Of a stretch of 64,000 bases of DNA, positions 32,225 through 45,684 are shown piece by piece (position 1 is the stretch's first letter; each line of letters opens with the position of its first letter). The position numbers were made by a program, and so were the translations under genes. Source of the DNA: Nissolia schottii. Its lineage: Eukaryota; Streptophyta; Magnoliopsida; Fabales; Fabaceae. The notes under the pieces were generated by a model, which had not been told where the DNA came from, did no database searches, and was given only the letters and a program-made list of their open reading frames with translations. Where the stretch lies: NCBI GenBank assembly GCA_003254905.1, contig QANU01043002.1, positions 335,833-399,832 of the forward strand. Reading direction: 5' to 3'.

Positions 32225-34763
32225 ATGGCTGCAACGGTTACTATTGCTAGCGATTTCTCAGAGCAGTCTTCCAACCATCATCATCCACTAAAGCACACCA
32301 CTATCAAATCGTTGTCTGAATCAGGCCTTACCTCCATGCCTTCCTCTTTTGTCTCAGAAAGTCCACAACACCTACAAGTTGTTGCAGACACACCTGAAGA
32401 CACAATTCCCATCATTGATTTCTCTCTACTTACCTCCACCAACACACAAGAAAGGTGCAATGTCATACAAGAGCTTGGCAAAGCTTGTGAAGGATGGGGT
32501 TTCTTCATGGTAAAAATTATGCTTATCGGTTTGGTTTTTGTTTCTATTTCTTGTTTCCATGTTTTGTTTTCAATTTGTTTATTGTTTTTCAAGATTCTTT
32601 GAACGAAACAATGAAACAAGAAAATCATGAAAAACAAAAACCAGATTGAAAAGGGAAAATGAAAACAGGAGGAAATGGAAACCAAACAGACTTATGTTCA
32701 AATTCCTTTTTTGTTGGTTACATGGAAAATAATATATGGATTGAGAGTACTAGGGACTTTCATGATTGTTCAGATAATCAACCATGGTATCCCAGAGGGC
32801 CTCATAAAAAGAGTGATGGAAGGGGCCAAGGGATTCTTCAACCTCTCAGATGAGGAAAAGAGAGAGTTCCAAGGGAAGCATATTTTTGATCCCATGAGAT
32901 ATGGCTCTAGCTTCAACACTGCTGTGGAAAAGGTGCACTGTTGGAGGGATTTTCTCAAAGTTTTTGTGCATCCAGATTTCCACTTCCCTCATAAACCTGC
33001 AGGATTTAGGTACATCAATTCCTGCATGTTTAGTTCCCCTTAGAGTAATGAAGCAAGGGAATGTGATCTCGCATTTGGATTCCTTGTCGTGTGTTGTCAA
33101 ACATGATGTTTTAATTTCTTTGTTATTTAAGTCTTGTATGGGGTTCACCTCATCAATTAATGGCAAGAGATCGCAACATGTGACGAGAAATCTAATTGAG
33201 AGAATCCATTTCCTTAAAGCGGGAATGGATCATAATTTTTCAGTTTAGTCATAATTCGCAAACGTTAGTCACAATAAGGTGCTTAAATAACAACATAAAT
33301 GACTAAGATAACAAATGTTGCAGTGACACTGCATTTGAGTACACCAGAAAAATGAGAGGAGTAGCAATAGAGCTTCTCAAAGGAGTATCAGAAAGCTTGG
33401 GACTGGAACCAGACTACATAAGTAAGGCAGTGGATTTTGATTCAGGGCTTCAAATCTTTGCTGTGAATCTGTACCCTCCTTGTCCACAGCCAGAGCTTGC
33501 TGTTGGGATTCATCCTCATTCTGATCATGGCATGCTCACCATACTCTTGGAGAATGGTGTCAGTGGCCTTCAGATTCTGCACAATGGCAGCTGGGTTAAG
33601 GTTAATGCTCCTCCCAATGCCCTCTTGGTGAATACAGCTGATCAACTAGAGGTAGGTAGCTATCTACCATTCTTACTAGGATAGAGTGAAACTACGTTTT
33701 AGTCCCTGAAAAAATCGAGTCTTGATGTGTTGATGGCTCGAAAAATAAATTACATTTACATTAGTCCACGCATGCTTTTGATATTTAACATACTAATCCC
33801 TTTCAATGATAATTTTCATTTCAAGGAATGTTAAGGGCAATACTTTCAGAGACTAAGGCGTGGTTTTATCTACTACTTGTTTTTATCATAACGGGTTCAT
33901 CATAGAATCTGTTGTTGTCTAGATCAGAGATAGAGACTATTTGGGCCTGATGTATCAAGTCTAGTTCACTTGTTCTTGGTATGATGGAGGAGGGTGATTT
34001 GATACAAGGGTGAAATCAATGCAGGAATTAAGGCGTGGATCAAAGGCCTGAATGACTATTAGGGCGTAAATTGAGGGATGTGAGATGATTTGGGGTTAGG
34101 TTGGCAGTATGATTGAGAGAATAAAGGCCAATATGTAGAGGATATTATCATAAGTAATTAGATTCCGATCTTAGTGATATTAGATTAGTTGGGCCAGGGG
34201 ATAAGCGTATAGGGCCAGGGTATAAGCGTATAGGTCAATAGGCCGATTGTCCCTGATAACTTGGATGGATCACAAGTCTCCTAGTCTCTAGCTCTAAAAG
34301 AGTAAAGAGACTAATAGCTTGTTTGGTTTTCAGTTTGAGAGGGTTATAGAATTGATTCTCATGCCTTAAAAGTGAAAAAAAATTCACTTGTAAATGGGCC
34401 AGAATCGATGTTAGCCCACCGATTTTACTAAAGCCTAGAGATCAGACGAATAAGAATTGGCTATATATTATATTATCCAAATCTAACTTTGTCACACTAT
34501 GTTTTGTTTAGGTTGTGACCAACGGGAAGTACAGGAGCAATGTGCACAGAGCAGCATTGTACAGCAATAGCAGTACGAGGATGACTGTGGTTAGTGGATT
34601 TGGACCATCATTGGACCAAGTTATCAGCCCAGCACCTAAGCTTGTGAGTGAAACACACCCACCAGCTTTTACTTCTGTAACATTCAGAGCATACTATGAA
34701 ACTCACCAGAGTAACTCACTTGATATGAAAAGTGCCTTGGATCGTATAAGAATTCCAAGTTAG
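32225..34763 (+). CDS. 2-oxoglutarate/Fe(II)-dependent dioxygenase (2ODD19/GIM2-like)
   Basis: Four exons join in frame: 32225-32509, 32774-33009, 33324-33651 and 34512-34763, giving 366 residues. The N-terminal dioxygenase domain (DIOX_N) covers about residues 60-165 (IPIIDFSLL, then WGFFM and INHGIP). The catalytic jelly roll follows, with iron ligands H239, D241 and H295 and the 2-oxoglutarate Arg at 305. The usual RxS pair reads Arg-Met-Thr here, and the common Gly-Asp before Gln-Leu-Glu reads Ala-Asp. The SFNTAVEKVHCWRDFLK stretch resembles the GIM2 branch (Arabidopsis At2g36690), which acts in hormone and germination responses, but the substrate of this protein cannot be read from sequence. 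Enzymes of this kind are soluble and couple 2-oxoglutarate decarboxylation to hydroxylation or desaturation. Confidence 0.88.
32528..32689. repeat. Imperfect foldback (MITE-like) in dioxygenase intron 1
   Basis: The left end GGTTTGGTTTTTGTTTC and the right end, read in reverse complement (CTGTTTGGTTTCCATTTCC), match imperfectly, and the A- and T-rich inner parts also pair. It fills most of the intron. No target duplication was established. Confidence 0.45.
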
Positions 34764-35658
34764 AGATGTCACGGTTCTAAGTTGCTTCAAGTTCAAGTAT
34801 GCATTTGTATTAGGGAGTCGTTATGAATTACAATAATTATACTTACACATAAAAGATGTATTTCGTAGAGATTTATCAGGATCAACATTTATAGTATCTA
34901 TCTGTGCATCTAGCATTACTCTTAACGAGTTGTTTCAATCAGACTCTTTACCCTTTGCACTGAAACCGAAATTTCTTCAAACCAGATTCTTCAAAATGGG
35001 AGACTTAAATGTTGATGGCTCGTTCAATTTAGATTCAATCTCTGGTTCGCCACGTGTGAACTGATTCCCATAATGTTACTGCTAGATCAAACATTAGTTA
35101 ATATTATTTTGTAGAACTCTTTCCTTAACCTCAACTAAATTTTGAAGTTTTGGCGATGATCTTGAGTAACATAACATTGCAAAGGGACAAAGGTCATGTT
35201 TATTGCAACTAATGTAATTGAGTTATTATTTAATTTAGACAATTAAAAACAAAATATTGAATATTTTTAAATAGTTAAAAATAAAAAAAAATTATCATCC
35301 GTGTGTAATACGTGATAATGTTAATAATTATTAAAATTAAAATGTACAATACGTTAATTACCAATAACATGTTATAATTAGATTTCTTATCATATATTGT
35401 TAAATGTAATTTTTTATCATTAATTTTTTTTTATGAATCGTACCCTTTAATGCTAAAAAATCATACTTGAACATATATAATAAAAAAAAAAATCTAATTA
35501 TAGTACCCATTTTTGTAAAAAAAATGATTTGTAAATAATAATAATAATAAAAAAAGAAGCCACATAAAAAAAAAGGGCATAAAACTGTACGGTAAACAGG
35601 GTGAAATCAAACAGAGAGCAGTTGGGAAGCTGAAAGGAGCAAGTGACCAACGCCGCCA
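34764..35658. other. Spacer between the dioxygenase and PPR genes
   Basis: About 0.9 kb, AT-rich with A runs and a short ATA repeat near 35537. The promoter of the PPR gene should lie in the last 200 bases. No gene is visible. Confidence 0.4.
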
Positions 35659-37595
35659 ATGGCGTCTCGCTCGCTGTTCCTCTCTCTCAGACGGTAACCC
35701 CCTAAACTCCTCACTCACTCTATGCTTCCTCTACGTTCCATAATTATACTCTCATGATATATAATACACCACAAAAATTGTAGCTTTAACCATACAATTA
35801 CACTATTTTTCAATCAATATATGCGATATATCCCACTGATTCAGCTCTCTGCAAGTTCCAAACTTTATTTCATTTTCTCGCATTTTCTCACTAACCAATG
35901 AGGTTGGAATTGTTGGGTATTGCTAGTTTTTAGCTCACCCCGCACGATTGTTGTAATTGGTCGTCATTGCAGAAATGGCGGTTATCTCTATCAGCGAGCA
36001 AGTGTCTCCAGATTTGCGTCTTCGGGTGCATTGAACAGTGATTTGGCGGAAGAAGAGACTCCGAGCTCTGTGGTGGAGGGTGGTGGTGGTGATGACCTAA
36101 GGAGCAGAATCTTGAGGCTGAGGCTCCCCAAGCGAAGCGCCACCAACATTCTTCATAAATGGGTCCTCGAAGGGAACCCTATTACCGTTTCTGAGCTTAG
36201 GGTTATATCCAAAGAGCTCAGAAGATCTCAGCGTTACAAACACGCTCTCGAGGTTTCACCCCTTTCCTTTTTCATTGTTTCGTTGCTTCATATTTCATGG
36301 GTAAAATAGAGTAATACAGGACTGGATTTTATAAGGTCTGCAAAATTTTGAGTGTTATAGTTCTATGTGATGCTTAATTATGGCGAAATGATTGTAAATC
36401 GTTTTGGGTATTTATAGTTTTGTAATGCATTATGATTTGCTGAAATGAAGGGTCCTCCGGGGTCAGTAAACAGAATACACTGTTGCATGTTTGGATTTAT
36501 GTTATGGTGGCTTAGAATCAATTCCACAGTCTTAGAAGTGAGAAATTTTCACTTTTGGGGCCCATAACGGATTCTAGCCTGAAAACCAAACGTGCACGAA
36601 TGATAAGATTGCATCAAACTTGGAAGGCTTTATTATGAATACAACTCTCTTTTTTCTGTTGGATTTATGGCTTTGCAGTTTGTGACTGTTAATGACTGCA
36701 GGTATCAGAATGGATGGTTACCCATGACGAATACGAGTTATCGGACTCTGATTATGCAATCCGCGTAGATTTGATGGCCAAGGTTTTCGGCATTGATGCT
36801 GCGGAGCGCTACTTTGAGGGTCTGCCTCTTGCTGCAAAGACGAGTGAAACTTACACGGCCCTCCTCCATTCTTATGCAGGAGCAAAAATGACTGAAAAGG
36901 CCGAGCAACTTTATCAAAGGATAAAGGATTCAGGCCTCTCCTTTGATGCCGTTACTTACAACGAGCTGATGACCCTTTACGTGTCAGTCGGGCAGGTTGA
37001 AAAGGTCCCATTAGTTGTTGAAGATCTCAAGCAGCAAAAGGTTGCCCCAGATATCTTCACTTACAACCTGTGGATTAGTTCCTGTGCTGCTACTCTTAAT
37101 ATCAATGAAGTTAGAAGGATACTTGATGAAATGAGCCATGGTGCTGGTTGTAATGAAAGTTGGCTGAGATATTTGAAGCTGGCAAATACATATGTTAGTG
37201 TAGGCCATCTTGATAGTGCTGCTTCAAACTCTCTCGTTGAGGCTGAAAAAGGGATCTCTCAAAGGCAATGGATAACATATGACTTCTTAATCATTCTCTA
37301 TGCTGGATTGGGAAATAAGGACAAAATCGATCAGATATGGCAATCGTTGAGAATGACCAAACAGAAAATGATTAGCAGGAATTATATCTGCATTGTTTCG
37401 TCGTATCTGATGCTTGGCCATACAAAAGAAGCTGGTGAAGTCATTGATCAATGGAAGCAATCAACTACCACAGATTTTGATATGCTTGCATGTGAAAGGA
37501 TTATGGCTGCATTCACAGATATTGGTTTAGGTGAATTAGCCAACAACTTGAATATGATCCTCATTGAGAAGAACCTCAATCCTGGAAACAATTAA
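35659..37595 (+). CDS. P-class pentatricopeptide repeat protein, probably mitochondrial (At5g09450-like)
   Basis: Three exons join in frame: 35659-35693, 35973-36252 and 36702-37595, giving 402 residues. The N-terminus is Arg/Ser/Leu-rich with few acids until residue 35, fitting a mitochondrial presequence. Repeats begin after about residue 130; clear PPR motifs include TYTALLHSYAGAKMTEKAEQ (about 152-171), VTYNELMTLYVSVGQVEKVP and FTYNLWISSCAATLNINEVR. PPR arrays bind organelle RNA, one base per repeat, and P-class members act in processing, stability or translation. No E, DYW or SMR tail is present. The first exon is only 35 bases, which is typical of this subgroup and explains why it is easily missed. 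The target RNA is unknown. Confidence 0.9.
36485..36595. mobile_element. Small TIR element (MITE-like) in PPR intron 2
   Basis: The ends GCATGTTTGG and CCAAACGTGC are inverted repeats with one mismatch, bracketing 91 bases that contain a mirrored GAAATTTTCAC segment. Similar ends occur at 50149-50256 and 59612-59706. No target duplication is clear in this copy. Confidence 0.55.
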
Positions 37596-40500
37596 ACCAG
37601 GAATTATGTATACTTCATTTACGAGTTGCTGATACACCCAGAAACAAATAACCTGCGGTATGGATGGCAGTTTTGCGCTGCTTTCGCGGATGTGTATGAT
37701 TTAAATGCTTCTAACTTTATACTTGTACTATGCTCTGGCTAGCATCCTTGGTGTGGTTAGAGCCTTCTGTTTTACCTTCGTTTTTTTAATTATATATTTC
37801 AGTTGTAATGTTGCTGAGATGATCAAATTTATCCCCACAGATTTTGATTTATGTTGCCTTTTCCTTCGTTGTTGGTAACATGCTGTGACAATAGTAAATA
37901 TTATTGGACAATCATATGTCCAAACCCAAAGCCTCTTCAGCGGCTATTTGTGTGTCCAAGCCACGCACTCAAGGTTTCGTTGCTATGTGAAAAATGCGAA
38001 ATGGACTCGATACCATGTCACTAAATGGATCAGTTATCTTCTTGAGTAGTTAGAAAAATAGACCAGTTATCTTGTTTTTAATTGGTCAAAATAATTGATC
38101 AATAGTCTCATCCGGCACTGATGTCTCCATTAAGAGGTTTATCATAACCAAATATTAGATGGATGTAATTTTAACTCCTCACATTTAGTCATATCGGTAA
38201 TAAAAGTAAGTTTTATCCACTCTTTTTTTTTGTGGTACGCTCACTTTTTTTAGAGTTTTATTAATTTTATTTAATTAGACTTAAACGTGAGGTGTTAGAA
38301 TTGTATTTATACGAAGAAATTTCTGATACTAAATGTGGGGCAGGCCAGGAGACATCCCACGTTGATGAGAGTCATCACTTCTTGTGCCAACCCCAAATTA
38401 TCCAAAGAAAACAAAAATGTGAGTCACCCCAACATACCTAAACTAGACAAAGAAAACATACAAAGGATCCACCCATATGTTCTGTGTAATGCAAAGGAAG
38501 TTGATCAGTTTGACAGATAATCAGACATACCCTACATTGTGGAATGCATGCATGATATCTGTCATAGCATCTAACATTGATATCTTGAGAATTGGCTACT
38601 CTATGGCCGCAATTTTAGTTCTTTCTTTTTCAACTAAATCCCGTACATAACTTAGTAAATCACAGCATATTTGTTCTACATGTGGCAAAGCACCGTTTTC
38701 AAGACTGTTCTCAGATCAATCAAGGGGGGGGGGAGGGAAGCAACCAAGGCACCAACAACCCTTTTTGGTGCTTTTAGAAAGAGAGAGTTTGTTCCATAAA
38801 TGGCAACCACTGACCAATTACTACAATGTTCTATGCACTGTAAATCTAAATTCTAAATCTAATACAGAATCTCCAAAAGAAGAAGAAAAAGGAAAAAAGT
38901 AGATCTAAGTACAAGATCAAACATTGAAATGAGTCACAAAACCAAAACAATAATGGATGTACCCAGATAATCCAAGGATTGGTGGGGTTGAATGATTAGC
39001 AGCAATATGGTACAAATCTCATGGCCAATTCATAGCACCCAGAGCAAACACATCATATGAGTACACGAGAGATTCTTATGCGCTCGGTAAATAAGAGTTT
39101 TTTTTTGTTCTATTAGATGTTTCGCCTCACATATCAACATTGTGGTTTAATACTATAGGTTACAATACTAATGTGAGAGAAATTCAATGAAACAGAGTAA
39201 GAGAAAACTCTCGCTGTCGAATCATCTAAGAATTTTTTGGTATATGAGATGCATTATTGGTGTATGGGTCTTGAATGAATGAATAATAATAATGCCCTAA
39301 GAGAATGGGAGAGGGGACACATCAAGGGCCAATTTGAAGCTTCAAGTTAAGGGGGGTTGAGAAGATGATGCTTGATCAAAACCCAACAGCCAATGGCAAA
39401 GCCATGTGGATGTAACAACGTGGCACACCTTCCCACCACTCACTTGGCGAAACACTATCCTTTCACGTATTTTCACAGCCCCATAATTCATCATCACCAA
39501 TCCATATATTCCATGCCAACCAATCCAAATTATTACCACCAATTTACAGCATCATATAATATAAACATGTTAATCTTTTCAATCAAATTTTATGACATAA
39601 ACAAACGTGTTTGATTTTTGTATTTATTATTTTAAAATTTATGCATATGAAAAAATTTGATTAAATAACTTATACGATTATACGATAAGTTTATATATTT
39701 CATAGAATATATTTCATATTTGAGTAATATTAAAGTGTGATTTTAGAGTTTTGTTATTGGTGATCATAACTCGCTACTACTATCATCTTTCAAAGGTGAA
39801 GCATATCTGAATAAGTAAGGAGATCTTTAATATGGTTGGTCCATCAAAATAAGATGTGACTGGCACATTTATTCACAACTCACTGAAAAATTTTGCAGTT
39901 TTGTGAGCCAAAATTAAAGAATAGAATTGAGAGAAGAAATCATTAAATATTAATAACAGATAATGTCAGTTGGATAAGTATAATATACATCATTATGTCC
40001 CAAGCTTTTAAGATAACATATAATTAGCAAAATCATGCACCAGTACTACTCCTTTCCTTGAGTTCTATGATTTCATTAGTGGAAAAGAAATTCAGATAAA
40101 TTTGATTGGTAGTTCAGATTACTTAGATTTTTCTCAGTGTGATGAAACCAAAACCACACATTTCTGAGAGGGTGAACTTTTTGGGTGTAACAATCAGGTA
40201 CAGTACAATCTAAAGAGACAACTGAAACTACTCTGCTGGTGATGAATCTCCAAAAATGCAAGTACCAAAATGACCCACTGAAGTTCACCTTTGATATAAC
40301 AAACCATAATCAGTTCACATTCTAATGATTTCTTATGCTTCATTTTCTTGATGGGACAAATGTTAGAGCTTGTTTTGGTTGACATTTTCACAAATTTTAT
40401 GTAGCCTATTAGGCAGTCATTAGGAATTTGTAACATTTTTAAAAGAGATTACAAACATTCTTGATTCTTCGTAACTTCCAATATGCAATTATGCATCTTA

Positions 40501-41465
40501 TTCAAGACCATTTTATGAGCACCTGTCTTACATTGAGATAAACTTGTGTCTATACACAAATTTGTCTCTTACATTAGTCACTCAATTGCAATTCTCAAAC
40601 ACTCCAAACAGTTAAATACAATAATGGTGGAGTTTTGGTACAAGCACAAGGACTGTGAAAACGGCTATTGTACCATGTTGGTACCACTAGGACAGAACAT
40701 AAAGTCACAAGTCATTTTGCCTCCCATCCACTGCCACTTGTTTTTTTTTTTTTTTTTTTCCCTTTCATCTTTTTCTCTCTTTGTTCATAGAAAACAGAGA
40801 TTTTTATTTTTAACCTTTTGTTATTATGCAAACAAAGAGGTTCTCTCTCTCACCTTGGCTATGATTAATCCTATTGAAAAAAAGAAAGCCAAATGGTTCC
40901 CTTATTAGTAATCACAAGTGGCAATATTGTAATAATTGTAATCAAGTTTTACATGTCATGGGAATTGCAATTTTCATAGTCACAAAGGAATGTTTTTGAG
41001 ATGTAATAAATTCACTAACACCTAAAAGAATAAAAGGAAAATATAAGCTGAAAAGGAAGGGACATGTATGGTCACTCAGGCCACAAAAAGAAACTGAAGC
41101 TTGTGCTGTCTTTATACATTGACTCATAGAGCGAGAGAGAAGAAAAGGGTACTACTTGACAAATCCAAAGAGCTGAAAGAAACATAAGCTCAGATTATTA
41201 TCATTCCACAAAGAATCACAACAACAGCAACTGTAAGAAGATGCCCTTTGAATTTTATTTTGTGTGAAGAAGCCGACACTTTTTTTTATATAACAACTGA
41301 TAAACTCCAATCATCCCATGTGGTTTCCTCTCTTTCAGTGAACTCTGTCTTGTCACAGTTCTTTTTTCTTTTTCTTTCTTTGGGGGCTGTGAGTGAGAGA
41401 TAAAGCTAACTTTGCTTGAGAAAATTTTTGAACAGCAGTGCATTCTGTGAATCTGGTTTTGCAAC
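37596..41465. other. Intergenic region between the PPR gene and NPH3
   Basis: About 3.9 kb without a supported gene. It holds the PPR 3' region, a G run near 38725, a stretch of 20 T at about 40740-40760, and at its right end the NPH3 promoter and leader. A TTTATATAAC match at about 41284-41293 is a possible TATA box, 173-182 bases before the NPH3 start codon. Several 60-120 codon open stretches have no domain. Confidence 0.45.
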
Positions 41466-44081
41466 ATGTGGGAATCAGAAAGTGAGTTAGCAGCAGCAGG
41501 AGGAGGAGGACAAGAATATGGGGGTGGATTTCTCACTTCAAGCAAGCAAGGTGTTAAGACAGAAGGATTTGTTCAAAGAGCCAACTCTTGGTATGTATGT
41601 ATGTTTAATGCATGATTCCCTTCTTGCCGAGCATTGTTGAGTCTCAGTGGCTTTAGGTGGTTTGTTACTTACTGTGTTTTGTTTGCCCTCTTTGGGTTTG
41701 ATCAATAAAATTCTTGAACTATCAAATAAAGAAAATGTTAATGCATGATTAATTATTTCCTTTTTGAAGACTGTTACAGCCACCAGTGAATTGGAAAGTT
41801 TTAGGACAGATGAAAATAGCACTAAAAAGTTATGATAGTACTGTTTTCTTTACTGTTAGTTTATCAATTTCATGATATGTTGCATACAATCGCGACTTAA
41901 ATAGCATGTAAGATGCTTAAGAATTTAGTGGTCTTTTCATGCAGGTATGTTGTAACTGATATTCCAAGTGATTTTCTAGTTCAAATTGGAGAATCTAGCT
42001 TCCACTTGCACAAGGTATATGCATTTTTGTAGTGTAGTAGTTTGGTTATATATAGAGAGATACTAATCATTTGTGCTGTTGGACTTTGTGACTTTTTTTT
42101 CCCTTGTCTACTTTTCCTGTGAAAGTATCCCTTGCTATCTCGAAGTGGAAAGCTGAATAGGATGATATACGAATCGCGCGAGCCGGATTTGAACAAGATA
42201 GTTATGGATGATATCCCCGGCGGGCCTGAGGCTTTTGAGCTTGCAGGCAAGTTCTGCTATGGAATTGCTGTTGATTTAACAGCAGGCAACATCTCCGGCC
42301 TAAGATGCGCTGCCGAGTATCTTGAAATGACAGAGGATTTGGAGGAAGGGAACCTGATATTCAAGACAGAAGCATTCCTCAGCTATGTTGTTCTGTCTTC
42401 ATGGAGAGACTCCATAGTAGTGCTGAAAAGCTGCGAGAAGCTCTCCCCGTGGGCAGAGAACCTCCAGATCGTTCGCCGGTGCAGCGAGTCAATAGCCTGG
42501 AAAGCTTGTGCCAATCCAAAGGGAATAAGGTGGTCTTATACCGGTAAAACCGGCAACATTTCCAGCCCGAGATGGAACAACAACAACAGCATGAAAGATT
42601 CAAGCCCAAGTAGGAATCAGCAGGTTCCTCCTGACTGGTGGTTTGAGGATGTTTCAATCCTTAGGATTGATCACTTTGTTAGAGTGGTAACTGCAATCAA
42701 GGTAAAGGGTATGAGATTCGAGCTAATCGGGGCCGCTACAATGCACTATGCAACAAAATGGCTGCCAGGATTGATAAGTGAGGCATCAATCCCATGTGAT
42801 GAGGCAAGCAGCTGCAGCATCAGCAACAGCAACAGCAACAGCAGCAGCAGTGGCAGTAGCTGGAAAGGTGGGCTCCACATGATCGTATCCGGCCCTACGG
42901 ACGACGCTTCTTCGAGCCTTCAATCCAAGGACCAAAGGATGATCATTGAGAGCCTCATCAGCATCATTCCACCTCAGAAGGACAGTGTGACTTGCAGCTT
43001 CCTCCTCAGGCTCCTCAGAATGGCAAACATGTTGAAAGTCGCTCCTGCATTGGTCACTGAATTGGAGAAAAGGGTAGGGATGCAATTCGAGCAAGCGGCG
43101 CTCGCTGATCTTCTGATTCCTTGTTATAACAACAACAAGGGCGAGACAATGTATGATGTTGATCTTGTTCAGAGGCTGTTGGAGCATTTCCTTGTGCAGG
43201 AACAGAATGAGAGTTCTGGCAGCCCTTGCAGGCAATCCTTTCCTGAGAAGCATGTGGTTGGCATTGGTAACTTGAATGCCAAGGCAAGAGTGGCTAGGCT
43301 TGTTGACAGTTATCTCACGGAGGTTTCAAGAGATAGGAGCCTTTCCCTTACCAAGTTTCAGGTGCTTGCTGAAGCTTTGCCTGAGTCAGCTAGGACCTGT
43401 GATGATGGGCTTTACAGGGCTATTGATTCATATCTCAAGGTAATTAACTCCTCCTTTATTTTCTCTTTATAATAAACTTGTGGATTATTTCTTATCTGTG
43501 GAACAAATCATCATCAGGCACATCCAACACTCTCTGAGCACGAGAGGAAGCGCCTCTGCCGAGTAATGGACTGTCAGAAGCTCTCCATTGATGCCTGCAT
43601 GCATGCTGCACAAAATGAAAGGCTTCCACTGAGGGTAGTGGTGCAAGTCCTGTTCTCAGAACAGGTCAAAATCAGCAATGCACTAGCCACCACTGCTCTC
43701 AAAGGCTGCGACGACTCTCATAACGCCCAGCCCATGCTTACAAACCGGAAAACACTCCTCGAAGGGACGCCGCAATCGTTCCAAGAAGGCTGGTCTGCTG
43801 CCAAGAAAGACATCAACACACTCAAATTCGAGCTCGAGACTGTCAAAGCCAAGTACCTGGAGCTTCAGAACGACATGGAGAGTTTGCAGAAGCAATTTGA
43901 TAAGGTGGTGATGAAGCAGAAGCACACATCAGCATGGAGCAGTGGCTGGAAGAAGCTGAGCAAACTCACAAAGATCACAACTGTGGAAAACCATGATGTT
44001 TCACATGATCAGATTCCAAATTCAGGAGACCAGATTAACAGAAAGACTACTGCTAGAAGGTGGAGGAATTCAATATCCTGA
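41466..44081 (+). CDS. NPH3: NPH3 (NONPHOTOTROPIC HYPOCOTYL 3), phototropin signalling adaptor
   Basis: Four exons join in frame: 41466-41590, 41945-42014, 42126-43439 and 43518-44081, giving 690 residues. It starts MWESES and has the BTB/POZ domain at about 45-150 ([22 protein letters not shown]-like [10 protein letters not shown]). The NPH3 domain runs from about 215 ([19 protein letters not shown]) to about 570, and a coiled coil covers about 605-640. The C-terminus RRWRNSIS is identical to what I recall of Arabidopsis NPH3. NPH3 is a plasma-membrane scaffold that binds phototropin 1 and a CUL3 ligase; phototropin phosphorylates the Ser third from the end (S688 here, S744 in Arabidopsis), allowing 14-3-3 binding and release from the membrane. 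A Ser/Asn-rich insert at about 262-275 is encoded by an AGC-rich run. Confidence 0.96.
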
Positions 44082-45684
44082 ATTCCCCTTGAAAGATGAA
44101 GCTTTTCTCAATTATTTTACTTGCAACTGATTCTTCTGGAGTAAACCATCAAATTCTCCCTAGGGTTGACAGCTTCTGTCAAGTTTGTCCTCAACCCATA
44201 GAAAGTATTAAATTAGTCATTTGGCGTCAGTCAAATTAGTTCTTTTAAGAGGGTCTAATTTGATTAACTTTTGACAGCGTTGTGAACAAATTTGATGCTT
44301 TCCATAATTTTAAAACGAACTTGATCAATGTTGTCAACCTTATGAACGAATTTGATAGTTTACTCGATTCTTCCGTGTCCCTAAACATTTTGTTTCCTTT
44401 TTGGTTATACTTTCATTCCCTTTTGTTCTTTTTGAACACGGTAAATGAGGCTTCTCTTCTTGCCGTTCCTATTTTATACCTTACAGCATGATTCTAGCTA
44501 AATTGTAACTTGTCACCAAAGTCAATCATATTTTTCAAGTGTGAGAGTTCTACTGGCACTTCATTCACAACCAAGTGGCCCATTTTTATGTAAGAACTTT
44601 TAGGTAGTTTTTGTTCTTGTCCTAAGACAAAGGAGACAAAGACATTAGAAACAAAAATATATTTAGAGACAAGGACAAAGACAAAAAAAAAACGTAAAAT
44701 TGTTCCTATCTCAGAACAATTTTAAATTAATTTTTGCAGTTTCAAAAAGAATGAACGGCGACTCTTCAGTCCCTCTATTTTTATTCTTTCTGTCTGAAAA
44801 CAAGAACCAAATGCTACTTAGGTGCCTAGAAGCAATAGCTTAATCTTACTTTATACTATCCCATTGGACGTCTCAAGTATTAGCATCCAATGAAGCATAG
44901 CAAGATAAAGCTCTTGCTCGCATAGCACCGAAGAATTTTTTTTTCATTTTCTTGCTGTATTTTTTGTTTCCTAAAATCTTTGTTTTCATTAACCACCGTT
45001 AGTGTAAAAGCATATTTAATCATTCTTATTTTCATTTTAACGCCCTCAATTGAAGCAAATTCAACCAGTAAATTTAAAAGAGAGAGTAATATCAAAATAT
45101 TTGTACATATATCTGAAACAAAAAATAATTGACCAGAGCTAGCAAGCTACAAAAGAAGAAAACATGATTAGCTATTCCAAGATAAAGCATGGCATCCTGC
45201 ATGAAAAATATAGTGATGATAGAGATAATTAATTGTCATGTGAGACAAAAGTTAAGGCAATAAGTGAATCTGTGAATGTGATCACTGATCAGATCACCCT
45301 GACAGATTTCTCTTGATGCTTTCATCATCAGCTACAGTCCAACACACATGCTAAAGGACAGGGTGAACCATCATGGTAGCTGCTTCAGGAGCTAAGCAGT
45401 TAGATTTTTATCACTGCCAGGCTTTTATGGTACCTACAAGAAAATTAAAAAAACGGATAAATTAATTGTTAATGATTATCTTTTAGTCCTAGTCATCAGT
45501 CTTTAATCAATTTGATCCCAGTTTTGAATCGTGGTTCGCTAGTTGTGGTAAACTATTTTTTTTAGCGCTACATCAAACCTTAATTGGCAGAATAAAGTGA
45601 ATAATTATTAACAAAAAACTAACAGTTTATAATTTTATAAACTATAAATAATTGTATAGTAAATCATATATATTTTCAACTCCT
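44082..45684. other. Spacer downstream of NPH3
   Basis: About 1.6 kb. It begins with the NPH3 3' untranslated region and continues AT-rich. A stretch at about 45295-45435 is more balanced in composition and ends, on the reverse strand, at a good splice-acceptor-like TTTTCTTGTAG, but no coding frame of useful length follows. No gene is supported. Confidence 0.35.

Noticed and set aside
38335-38520. Forward 61-codon frame in the spacer before NPH3
   Set aside because: No recognisable domain and no neighbouring exon that continues it.
45295-45435. Possible last exon on the reverse strand after a TTTTCTTGTAG acceptor
   Set aside because: All three frames close within about ten codons and no upstream exon with a good donor was found.
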